NCBI GenBank assembly: GCA_030642325.1
Contig: DAOWNY010000002.1
Location: 1-24,006 of the forward strand
Source of the DNA: Deltaproteobacteria bacterium
Lineage (GTDB): Bacteria; Desulfobacterota; DAOWNY01
Length of the DNA stretch: 24,006 nt
Direction of reading: 5' to 3'
Shown here: one piece after another, positions 1 to 6,361 of the stretch
How the letters are laid out: each line of letters starts with the position of its first letter
Position numbering within the stretch: position 1 is the first letter of the stretch
Position numbers and translations under genes: made by a program
The notes under the pieces: model-generated
Databases searched by the model: none
What the model was told of the DNA's origin: nothing
The model's input: only the letters and a program-made list of their open reading frames with translations

Positions 1-1214
1 AGTATCTTCTTTTGAATATCGGGGTCAATGGGGGTAGGCGTTTTTCCGTAAAGTCCGTAAACCAAATCCCTCACCTGATTTGTGATCATTTTATACTTTC
101 CGAAGAGAACATTCAAGACCGACTGAACCCCAATAATCTGGGAAGTGGGGGTAACCAGAGGAGGTGTCCCAAGTTCCTTTCTGGTAACCGGTATTTCAGC
201 ATGAACTTCAGGAAGTCTATCCAGAGCATTGGCCTCCTTTAGTTGGCTTATCAAGTTAGAGATCATTCCTCCGGGCACTTGGTGGGCAAGAACCCCGGTA
301 TCTATAACTGAAATTTTGTTGGTAGCAAGATAATCCCTGTATTTAGGGGCAACTTCTTCCAGATTGTCGTCCAATTCAAGCAGTTTGTTGAGATCAAATC
401 CGGTATCTCGCAGACTTCCCTGGAGGGTAACAACTAACGGTTCAACGGCAGGCATGGAAGTCCTCATGGCAAAGGGAGCCAGACAGGTATCTACAATGTC
501 AACGCCTGCTTCGATGGCCTTTAAATATGTCATGGAAGCCATTCCGCTGGTATAATGTGTATGCAAGTGAATGGGAACCTTAATCGTCTTTTTTAGCTCG
601 GTTATTAGTTCATAAACATCATAGGGGGCCATTATTCCGGCCATATCTTTGATGCAGATGGTATCAGCTCCCATAGTTTCCAATTGTCTGCACTTGGAAA
701 TAAAATATTCCAAATTAAAGACATCTCCCCCCAAATGCCTTTCTGTGAGGGAATAACAGATGGAACCTTCAAGGTGTTTTTTGTTGCCTTTTATTCTTTC
801 GACTACGGTTTGAAAATTTCTGAAATCATTCAGGGCATCAAAGACCCTGAATATATCAATACCCACTTCACATGCCTTATCTACAAATGCCTTAGCAACG
901 TCATCCGCATAATTCCTGTATCCAACAAGATTCTGCCCTCTCAGCAACATTGAAAATGGGGTTTTTTTAATATATTTTTTCAGTATCTTTGGTCTCTCCC
1001 AGGGATCTTCCGCTAAAAATCTGTGCATCGTATCGAAAGTAGCCCCTCCCCAGACCTCCATTGCCCAAAAACCGACCTCATCCATCTTTTCGGCAAACGG
1101 AATCATGTCCTCCGTTCTCATTCTTGTTGCCATAAGGGATTGATGGCCGTCCCTGAAGGTATTGTCCTGAATTTTTAAAGGATTCTTTATAGCTTCTTCT
1201 TTAAGTTTATCCAT
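1..1214 (-). CDS. Pyruvate/oxaloacetate carboxyltransferase subunit (PycB/OadA type), 3' end cut by window
   Basis: The visible 404 residues are the carboxyltransferase TIM barrel that moves CO2 between carboxybiotin and pyruvate, or decarboxylates oxaloacetate. RDGHQSL (residues 21-27) is the family signature. K189 in CIKDMAG is the expected carbamylated metal ligand, and H218 and H220 in HLHTH complete the metal site. The stretch near 350-400 (ELGTPPLVTPTSQ, then QVRDLVYGLYG) begins the second conserved domain. The biotin-carrier end lies outside the window. The ATG at 1214 is preceded by AAGGGGA about 6 bases upstream. Catalytic residues do not separate PycB (two-subunit pyruvate carboxylase) from OadA (Na+-pump oxaloacetate decarboxylase); the genes beyond the left edge would decide. 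Family assignment is very secure, subfamily is open. Confidence 0.93.
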   Translation of the reverse strand, partial: MDKLKEEAIKNPLKIQDNTFRDGHQSLMATRMRTEDMIPFAEKMDEVGFWAMEVWGGATFDTMHRFLAEDPWERPKILKKYIKKTPFSMLLRGQNLVGYRNYADDVAKAFVDKACEVGIDIFRVFDALNDFRNFQTVVERIKGNKKHLEGSICYSLTERHLGGDVFNLEYFISKCRQLETMGADTICIKDMAGIMAPYDVYELITELKKTIKVPIHLHTHYTSGMASMTYLKAIEAGVDIVDTCLAPFAMRTSMPAVEPLVVTLQGSLRDTGFDLNKLLELDDNLEEVAPKYRDYLATNKISVIDTGVLAHQVPGGMISNLISQLKEANALDRLPEVHAEIPVTRKELGTPPLVTPTSQIIGVQSVLNVLFGKYKMITNQVRDLVYGLYGKTPTPIDPDIQKKI

Positions 1215-1249
1215 TTGATTCCCCTTGTGTTATTAACGAGTTAAAACTA

Positions 1250-1263
1250 TGTGATTAGTCACA
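1250..1263. promoter_or_regulatory. Perfect palindrome TGTGA-N4-TCACA, candidate CRP/FNR-family operator
   Basis: TGTGATTAGTCACA is a perfect palindrome with 5-base arms and a 4-base centre, 36 bases before the carboxyltransferase start. The arms look like CRP half-sites, but the 4-base spacer is the FNR geometry. It lies just downstream of a possible -10 box, a position that suits repression. The regulator is not in the window. Confidence 0.45.
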
Positions 1264-1276
1264 GACAATAAAATTA

Positions 1277-1305
1277 ATTATGCATAATGGCGATGGTATC
1301 CGCAA
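1277..1305 (-). promoter_or_regulatory. Possible sigma70 promoter of the carboxyltransferase gene
   Basis: On the minus strand TTGCGG (1300-1305) and CATAAT (1277-1282) are separated by 17 bases. The -10 matches the consensus at five of six positions, the -35 at only three. The predicted start near 1270 places the palindrome at 1250-1263 within the early transcribed region. Weak evidence. Confidence 0.3.
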
Positions 1306-1404
1306 ATTTTTTTCAGGGTCGATACTTTCTTAAAATTGTACTACATATATCTTGTCCACGGTTAGTAGTTCACAGTAAACCGTTCATCAAAACAGAAGAA
1401 AAAA

Positions 1405-1550
1405 GAAGATTATGGGTACTGCTTTTGAAGACTTGGAAGCCTTGAACAATTTAAAAAAACTGATTCCGGAATTGGAGTCAATATCAAACGTGCTTGTGTG
1501 TCGTTATAAAATGCATTTCATTGAAAAAAAACCGTAAACGGTTATAAAAT
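1405..1550 (+). repeat. Dispersed repeat A, copy 1 (with 41-codon ORF)
   Basis: This stretch is the inverted counterpart of 12618-12800 and 21363-21562. Shared blocks include CATTTCATTG, AATTCCGGAATT-like and TCTTCAAAAG, and the terminal AACCGTnnACGGTT palindrome (here accgtaaacggt). This copy holds an ORF at 1412-1537 (begins MGTAFEDLEAL, ends FIEKKP). The reading frame is not kept in the other copies: copy 2 is frame-shifted by about 10 bases and copy 3 has an early stop. I therefore treat it as a non-coding or decayed repeat. The rest of 1215-1838 is AT-rich with nothing else recognisable. Confidence 0.7.
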
Positions 1551-1838
1551 ATTAAGGCATATTAACGGATTATAAGATTAAAGTCAAACTACTATTATAA
1601 AATTCTTGTGAATGGGTAAACAAGCTAAAAATGATATTATTATTAAGTTAAAAATAACCTCGGTTAATAATGCACCTTCAATATTTAGGTTACCAAAAAT
1701 AATGGATAAAAATCCACTGATAATCAAAAATGGATATTTTTTCACTCCACTAAAAATTGATAATTGTCTGCTTTTATCTTGAGTGCCCACAATTTTTACC
1801 AACCAGACGGTTTTTAAAAAAATATCGTATTGGCTGCA

Positions 1839-1892
1839 CCGTCGTTCCAGCCGACCTTTTCCTTGACTCCGATCGGGGAGAAGGAATGACGG
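1839..1892. repeat. Inverted repeat, REP/MITE-like hairpin
   Basis: CCGTCGTTCC (1839-1848) and GGAATGACGG (1883-1892) are inverted with one mismatch. Inside, CCTT-ga-CTCC pairs with GGAG-AAGG around a GATCGG loop, so the whole unit folds into a long hairpin. It resembles the common intergenic repeats that carry GTCATTCC ends. It lies immediately beside a fragment of repeat B, suggesting insertion into or next to it. Confidence 0.55.
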
Positions 1893-1908
1893 AACTTTAA
1901 TATGAACT

Positions 1909-2005
1909 AAATCTAAAAAAGATGGTGACAACTCATAAAATTATAATCATCTTTCATTGAAGCTGACAGAGGGGATTCAAAATTGCCCAAGCGATCTCAA
2001 TGGTC
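1909..2005 (+). repeat. Repeat B (MITE-like), partial copy
   Basis: The stretch from TAAATCTAAAAAAGA through CTCATAAAAT, ATTGAAGCTGAC and GGATTCAAAATTGC to AAGCGATCTCAATGGTC matches the reverse complement of 13080-13175. The left half of the full element is missing, and the hairpin at 1839-1892 stands in its place. The remaining bases to 2141 are AT-rich and show no gene. Confidence 0.65.
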
Positions 2006-2141
2006 ATTTAATTAAATTAAGAGGGGATTTTGTGTTCTTCTTGGCTATTAACTTTTTTAAGCGGATTTTTGTAAAGTAGAATAAGATCGGGGTTGCGTTA
2101 AATGAACAGGGGAGATAAAGCAAGCAAGATTAGATAGTTAG

Positions 2142-2168
2142 AAAAAAAGGGGGGGGTTACCCCCCCCC
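2142..2168 (-). terminator. Rho-independent terminator after the ferredoxin gene
   Basis: Read on the minus strand: a run of nine G, TAA, a run of eight C, then seven T. It starts 13 bases after the ferredoxin stop. It closes the 10305-to-2181 transcription unit and shields the carboxyltransferase gene from read-through. A stem made purely of G and C runs is unusual. Confidence 0.88.
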
Positions 2169-2180
2169 TAAAATAATATT

Positions 2181-2360
2181 CTAGTCCTCTAAACAGATTG
2201 CATCTTCGGCGCACTCATCTTCACACAGTCCACATTCGGTGCATTCTTCTTCATTTATAATTTTAACTTTATCATCCTCAATGGCTAGTACTTCCATACC
2301 ACAGGCATCTACGCAATCTCCGCAGCCAGTGCATTTATCCAGATCTATTTTTAATGCCAT
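2181..2360 (-). CDS. Small 2[4Fe-4S] ferredoxin, 59 aa
   Basis: A soluble electron carrier, too short for a usual ORF cut-off. Cysteines 10, 13, 16, 20 and 40, 43, 46, 50 form two CxxCxxCxxxC motifs typical of clostridial-type ferredoxins. The residues after the fourth cysteines are G and A instead of the usual proline, and an extra cysteine sits at 56. The protein is very acidic. An AAAGGAGG ribosome site (2370-2377) lies 9 bases before the ATG. It is the last gene of the cluster, directly before the terminator and downstream of the AOR and its Fe-S protein, so it is the likely electron acceptor of the AOR or a donor/acceptor for the flavoproteins. Function secure, partner inferred. Confidence 0.93.
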   Translation of the reverse strand: MALKIDLDKCTGCGDCVDACGMEVLAIEDDKVKIINEEECTECGLCEDECAEDAICLED

Positions 2361-2460
2361 GTAAGCAGTCCTCCTTTAAAAAAAATACAATTTTTAAGTC
2401 AATTTCAAATGACAAATAAATGATAATTTAAGTTACATTGGTCGGAGACCCAACCAAGAA

Positions 2461-2826
2461 CTATGAAGCCTGTATCATCTCCAAAGCCCCGCTTGGACAC
2501 CATTCTACGCAATCACCACACATACTGCACTTGAGTGCTTTCCCGGTATTAGGATCTTTAAACCAGGGACGAGAAGGACAACTGGCTCGACAAAGAGCAC
2601 AGTCTTCAAATTCCTCATTACCCATAAACACAGTGCTGTGGGGGCGACACTCTTGAGTGGAGGTAGCGCCGGCAATAATAGGAAAAAACCGTTCATCGTC
2701 TTGGTAGACCCTGATTCGGGATTGTTTCGGGTCAACAGCGTTTTTTAAATGCCGAAGGGAGCAAATAATCTCACAATAACGACAGCCAGTACATTTGTCA
2801 TGATAAATCTTCATAACCTTTTTCAT
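2461..2826 (-). CDS. 12-cysteine Fe-S cluster protein, AOR-associated electron transfer subunit, 121 aa
   Basis: A ferredoxin-like polyferredoxin subunit. Cysteines 12, 15, 18, 22 form a first CxxCxxCxxxC; C60 and CALCRASC (76, 79, 83) a middle group; CSMCGDCVEWCP (100, 103, 106, 110) a C-terminal group. Twelve cysteines could hold up to three [4Fe-4S] clusters. This arrangement is known from Fe-S subunits encoded beside AOR-family enzymes and from HycB-type subunits. The gene starts 47 bases after the AOR stop with an AGAGGAAG ribosome site, so co-expression is likely. It probably passes electrons from the AOR to the small ferredoxin at 2181-2360. No signal peptide is visible, so it is expected to be cytoplasmic. 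Confidence 0.88.
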   Translation of the reverse strand: MKKVMKIYHDKCTGCRYCEIICSLRHLKNAVDPKQSRIRVYQDDERFFPIIAGATSTQECRPHSTVFMGNEEFEDCALCRASCPSRPWFKDPNTGKALKCSMCGDCVEWCPSGALEMIQAS

Positions 2827-2873
2827 AATATAACTTCCTCTTGGTTGTTCCCCCTTGGGAAAGTTAATTCAAT

Positions 2874-4715
2874 TTATTGTAATTCCAACTGTTTAAGCTT
2901 CGCCGGGGTGGGCACCCCGTCTTTATCCCAACTTCTTATTGCATAATATTCTTCAAGCATTCTATCCAAATCTACAACAGTACCTTTTCCAGGTCCGTAC
3001 TCCGCCGGTTCCTTAAGGAAGCGCTGAGGAATCGTATCGTCCTTTTTGGTTATTCCTGCTTTAAGATTATAGAGCTTTTGAAGGTTCCAGATTCTTTCCC
3101 CGGCAATCATGCAGTCTTCAAAACTTAATCCCACATCCGTGGCAGTGGCAAGCTGGGCATACATATCTTCCGGGGTATGTCCACCCGCAATACTGAAAAT
3201 ACAGATCCCGGCTGCATCCATTAATGCGGCAGTCAGATTTTGCATTTCATAAACGAGTCCTGCTTTTCCATCTTCAGTAATGGGATCAAGCTTAACAGGT
3301 GTCCCCAGTATTTCCGCAGCTAAAGTATAGGCACGGTTGTGACATGCCCCACGGGTAGAAGTAGCAACTGCCAACCCCATTCCATGAGCATTGCGAACAT
3401 CATAGGCAGGAAAACCCATTTTCTTTGCGCCCATAAATAGCTCGGCATGCCCATACTGCTCTGCCATCCGGTAGCCCCCGTCTGCAAAAGTATCTCCAAA
3501 CCCCTCTCGATACGCTGTCATCTCTACCAATCTTACTGCTGCCAGGGCATCACCGAAGTTGAGAGTGAGATAGCGGAACCCAAGATCTTTGGCGGGGATG
3601 TAGTTTTTCTCGTAAAGCTCCATTGCGCAAGCCAACGTATTGCCCACATCCATGGTATCCATCCCCAACTCATTACATAAGAAATTAATCTTAAGAATTG
3701 CTTCGGGTTGCTCAATCCCGCATGATCCGCCCATTAATCCCAAGGTTTCAAATTCCGGCCGCTCGCCCCTTCCGGCAAAAGAAGGATTGGTGACCACGCA
3801 AGGTCCACCACAGGAAAGGGGGCAACCGTAACATGCTTTATTTCTCCTCATAAAATTTTCGGCGATTACCTGTCCGCTAAAATTTGCAACTTTATCAAAA
3901 TCAACCGGACCATGTTGAAAATTTTTCGAAGGAACTAATCCTGCCACATTGTATGCCTCAACCAAACTCCCGGAGCCGTAAGCGGGAAATAGATTACCTC
4001 CCACCGGGTGCTTGCTGATCCGGTCTAAAGCCTCTTTAACAGCATATCGAAATTCTTTGGGCTTACCAATGGGAATGGGGTGAGAACCCCGTACTGCCAC
4101 GGCTTTAAGATTTTTTGAACCCATCACTGCGCCCAGACCACACCGACCTGCCGCCCGATTTTTATCCGCCATTACACTGGACATCAATACCTTGTTTTCG
4201 CCGGCAGGGCCAATACAGGCAACGTGAATATCCCGTGCCTTCCAAGAATTGGGCTCAATCATCTTTTTTAAAGAGTCATCGGTTATATGGGTATTTTTCC
4301 CCCAAAGTTTAGCAGCAGATTCAATATAAACCTGGTCATCATCGATCCATATATAGACAGGGCTCTCGGAAGATCCCTCTACAATTAAAATATCATACCC
4401 TGCAAACTTAAGTTCAGGGCCAAAAGACCCCCCAAAGGATGCAAAACCGATGGTGCCGGTAAGTGGTGATTTGGCACTTACCCATCCTCGGGAAGCCGAT
4501 ACGGCCCCTGTTCCCGTTAGTGCCCCCGAAGTAAAGATCAACTTATTCTTAGGCGACAATGCATCTATGGTAGGATCAACCTCATCATATAAAATTTTGG
4601 AGGAAAAACCCTGACCTCCTATAAAATCTTTGGCAAAGGAGGAATCTAAATCTTCTATTTTGTGAGTTTTGTTGGTAAGATCTACTCTTAATATTTTACC
4701 TGCCCATGCACCCAT
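2874..4715 (-). CDS. Tungsten-type aldehyde ferredoxin oxidoreductase (AOR family), 613 aa
   Basis: Oxidises an aldehyde to the carboxylate and reduces ferredoxin, using a W-bis-pyranopterin cofactor and one [4Fe-4S] cluster. Full family length. The N-terminal pterin-binding domain shows RGWVSAKSPLTGT (76-88) and NRAAGRCGLGAVMGSKNLKAVAVRG-like conserved residues (186-210). The cluster ligands are C295, C298, C302 and, far downstream, C505 in DAAGICIFS, the same spacing logic as Pyrococcus AOR. PEFETLGLMGG (320-330) and STRGACHNRA (453-462, with H459) match the active-site acidic and histidine regions. The start MGAWAGKILRVDL is typical of the family and has CTGGAGA upstream. It follows the SDR gene by 52 bases. 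Substrate cannot be read from sequence; context suggests the aldehyde made by the SDR. Benzoyl-CoA-reductase-type BamB proteins are related, but their partner genes are absent here. Confidence 0.94.
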   Translation of the reverse strand: MGAWAGKILRVDLTNKTHKIEDLDSSFAKDFIGGQGFSSKILYDEVDPTIDALSPKNKLIFTSGALTGTGAVSASRGWVSAKSPLTGTIGFASFGGSFGPELKFAGYDILIVEGSSESPVYIWIDDDQVYIESAAKLWGKNTHITDDSLKKMIEPNSWKARDIHVACIGPAGENKVLMSSVMADKNRAAGRCGLGAVMGSKNLKAVAVRGSHPIPIGKPKEFRYAVKEALDRISKHPVGGNLFPAYGSGSLVEAYNVAGLVPSKNFQHGPVDFDKVANFSGQVIAENFMRRNKACYGCPLSCGGPCVVTNPSFAGRGERPEFETLGLMGGSCGIEQPEAILKINFLCNELGMDTMDVGNTLACAMELYEKNYIPAKDLGFRYLTLNFGDALAAVRLVEMTAYREGFGDTFADGGYRMAEQYGHAELFMGAKKMGFPAYDVRNAHGMGLAVATSTRGACHNRAYTLAAEILGTPVKLDPITEDGKAGLVYEMQNLTAALMDAAGICIFSIAGGHTPEDMYAQLATATDVGLSFEDCMIAGERIWNLQKLYNLKAGITKKDDTIPQRFLKEPAEYGPGKGTVVDLDRMLEEYYAIRSWDKDGVPTPAKLKQLELQ

Positions 4716-4767
4716 AAAATCTCCAGTTCTATTTGATGGCTAATTTGTAAAAAATTGAAGTTACGTC

Positions 4768-5529
4768 TTAGTGAAGAGCCCATCCCCCATCCACATTAAT
4801 CAGCTGACCGGTTATAAAATCCGATCCATCTGAAGAAAGAAAAATAATAGTCCCAACCAAATCTTCCGGTTGCTCATTACGTTTCATGGCGGTCTGCTCG
4901 GAAATCATCTTGTCCAGGTTTGGAGGCTGGCCGGGGAGAGTGAGACTGGCTTCCGTCATGGTTAGACCTGGAGAAACTGCATTAATGTTGATGCCGAATT
5001 CACCAATTTCTCTTGATATCGCACGAACCATTCCCACTACCGCCGCCTTGGAAGTAACATAATGCAGCATATAAGGAATACCCATCAGCCAGGTTGCTGA
5101 ACTGACATTGATGATTTTACCTTTTTTTTGTTTTTTCATCTGGGGAACAACTGCCTTAATGCACAACCAGCTTCCCTTGACGTTTACCGCCATCAAACGG
5201 TCCCAATCTTCAACGCTGATAGCATCGTATGGTTTAAAGCCAATTCCATAATAGATTGCTGCGTTATTGATCAGAACATCTATCCTGTCGAAGGCTTTCA
5301 CGGTTTCATCCGCCATTTTCTGGGTACTTTTTTCATCGGAAACATCGGTTTGAACGACCAATACATCTCCACCCTGACCCTCAATCTCTCTGGCTACCGC
5401 ATTGGCGTTATCAAGGTTAATCTCTGCTATTACAATTTTAGCCCCTTCCTGAGCTAATTTGGTAGCATACATTTTACCAATACCCTGACCAGCTCCAGTT
5501 ATGATGACTACTTTGTCCTTTAATTTCAT
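4768..5529 (-). CDS. Short-chain dehydrogenase/reductase (FabG-like), 253 aa
   Basis: A classical SDR that interconverts an alcohol and a carbonyl with a nicotinamide cofactor. TGAGQGIG (11-18) binds the cofactor, E36 at the end of the second strand suggests NAD(H) over NADP(H), NNAA is at 88-91, and the catalytic tetrad is N116, S144, Y157, K161. The C terminus VDGGWALH is typical. The start has AGAGGAG upstream. Sequence alone would be labelled 3-oxoacyl-ACP reductase, but no other fatty-acid synthesis gene is nearby. Placed between the flavoprotein genes and the AOR, it most likely oxidises a pathway alcohol to the aldehyde that the AOR uses. It is separated from the upstream genes by a 168-base gap with palindromes and may have its own control. 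Confidence 0.93.
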   Translation of the reverse strand: MKLKDKVVIITGAGQGIGKMYATKLAQEGAKIVIAEINLDNANAVAREIEGQGGDVLVVQTDVSDEKSTQKMADETVKAFDRIDVLINNAAIYYGIGFKPYDAISVEDWDRLMAVNVKGSWLCIKAVVPQMKKQKKGKIINVSSATWLMGIPYMLHYVTSKAAVVGMVRAISREIGEFGININAVSPGLTMTEASLTLPGQPPNLDKMISEQTAMKRNEQPEDLVGTIIFLSSDGSDFITGQLINVDGGWALH

Positions 5530-5593
5530 TTTTGTTCTCCTCTACCCGGTCCTAATATAATAAAAAATTTACCTTTCTTTTTTACCGACATAT

Positions 5594-5651
5594 TTTTCAT
5601 TTTTATTAAAAAATGAAAATAATAACCTGCTTACGACATTATTGTCGACAA
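5594..5651. promoter_or_regulatory. AT hairpin and overlapping CGACA/TGTCG palindromes before the SDR gene
   Basis: TTTTCATTTTT (5594-5604) and AAAAATGAAAA (5609-5619) are a perfect 11-base inverted repeat with a 4-base loop. Next to it CGACA-TTAT-TGTCG (5634-5647) overlaps the perfect palindrome TTGTCGACAA (5642-5651), and a further CGACA lies at 5586-5590. The clustering in the only large gap inside this half of the gene cluster suggests an operator or a processing site upstream of the SDR-AOR-ferredoxin block. I found no convincing -35/-10 pair. Confidence 0.45.
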
Positions 5652-5697
5652 AATTACAGTTTTTTGTGTAGTGGTTAATTATTCAACAAAAAGACTT

Positions 5698-5949
5698 TTA
5701 ATAGTCCTTCGGTTCCCGTGGCGGGTCATGGGATTTCCAGCGCCATAAGTATGGAATCAATTTTATATTTAATTTAAGCAGCATTTTAAGCACAGCAAGT
5801 CTGTCACGTCGCTGAATACCGGACCTAAGATGCCACTTAACCGGTTTGGTGGTTTGAACATGCATGATTAATAAATCCCCATCCAGTTCAATGTTTTCAA
5901 AATGACCTTCCAGCTCGGTTTTTCCCAACCCTGTAGATCGCATCTTCAT
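5698..5949 (-). CDS. Conserved small protein of unknown function, paralogue A, 83 aa
   Basis: I do not recognise this family. It begins MKMRSTGLGKTELEG and shares, without gaps, about 36 of 83 residues (hand count) with its neighbour at 5994-6245. The conserved core includes STGLGKTELE (5-14), TKPVKWHLR (34-42) and a following basic, helix-prone stretch (DRLAVLKMLLKLNIKLI, 49-65) that could be amphipathic or membrane-associated. There is no cysteine, no signal peptide and no known cofactor motif. The ATG has AAAGGGG 9 bases upstream. It lies 44 bases after paralogue B and just downstream of the two flavoprotein genes. It is likely a structural or accessory partner of those enzymes. The end of the protein is rich in proline and charge. 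Confidence 0.8.
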   Translation of the reverse strand: MKMRSTGLGKTELEGHFENIELDGDLLIMHVQTTKPVKWHLRSGIQRRDRLAVLKMLLKLNIKLIPYLWRWKSHDPPREPKDY

Positions 5950-5993
5950 AATTCATTACCCCTTTAAAATTTAACTACTTATTTTTCAAATCC

Positions 5994-6245
5994 CTAAAAT
6001 TGTTCCGGTTCGGGATGTTTTCCTTCAGGATCAGAAAAAGAAAGGAGTTTAATTATCTTGAAATTCATCTTAAAGAGCCATTTAACGATAAACCATCTAT
6101 CTTCCGGCTCAATAGCGCATCTGATATGCCAGCGAACCGGTTTTGTACTTTGAATATGAATAATTATTAAATCCTGTTCCAGGTCCACCTTAAATATATC
6201 GGCTTCCAACTCGGTTTTCCCCAATCCCGTTGATCTCATCCTCAT
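5994..6245 (-). CDS. Conserved small protein of unknown function, paralogue B, 83 aa
   Basis: Paralogue of the preceding entry (same STGLGKTELE start block, then TKPVRWHIR and a basic hydrophobic helix DRWFIVKWLFKMNFKII). The reading frame is open to a TTG at 6275, but I place the start at the ATG at 6245. A GGGGGGGTGA ribosome site sits 7 bases before it, and this start gives exactly 83 residues, equal to and alignable from residue 1 with paralogue A. The TTG start would translate the ribosome site. The gene follows the second flavoprotein gene by 116 bases that contain a stem-loop. Two diverged copies next to two diverged flavoproteins suggest one small partner per large subunit. Function unknown. 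Confidence 0.8.
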   Translation of the reverse strand: MRMRSTGLGKTELEADIFKVDLEQDLIIIHIQSTKPVRWHIRCAIEPEDRWFIVKWLFKMNFKIIKLLSFSDPEGKHPEPEQF

Positions 6246-6285
6246 TTTATTTTCACCCCCCCTTATTGAGTTCAATAAAACAGAG

Positions 6286-6329
6286 GATAGCTTATTTTAG
6301 ATTAAAATATATTTCCATCATAAGCTACC
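6286..6329 (-). promoter_or_regulatory. Intra-operon stem-loop between flavoprotein and small-protein genes
   Basis: On the minus strand GGTAGCTTAT (6320-6329) pairs with ATAAGCTATC (6286-6295) over 10 positions (one G-U) around a 24-base loop, followed shortly by TTTTATT. It could be an attenuating terminator or an mRNA-stabilising end that sets different expression for the genes on its two sides. Confidence 0.5.
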
Positions 6330-6361
6330 CCATTAGTTAATTACAGATTAATACTATCTAT

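Noticed and set aside
1412..1537. 41-codon ORF as a real small gene
   Set aside because: The frame is broken in both other copies of repeat A, and no good ribosome site precedes it.
1584..1931. 115-codon minus-strand frame with hydrophobic C-terminal half
   Set aside because: It crosses the hairpin repeat and the repeat B fragment, has no ribosome site and no recognisable family; probably chance in AT-rich DNA.
2874..4715. BamB-type subunit of a benzoyl-CoA reductase
   Set aside because: No other bam-type subunit, CoA ligase or dienoyl-CoA hydratase is present; the general AOR reading fits the neighbours better.
5994..6275. 93-residue version of paralogue B from a TTG start
   Set aside because: It would translate the G-rich ribosome site, and the extension has no counterpart in paralogue A; the ATG at 6245 gives equal 83-residue proteins.
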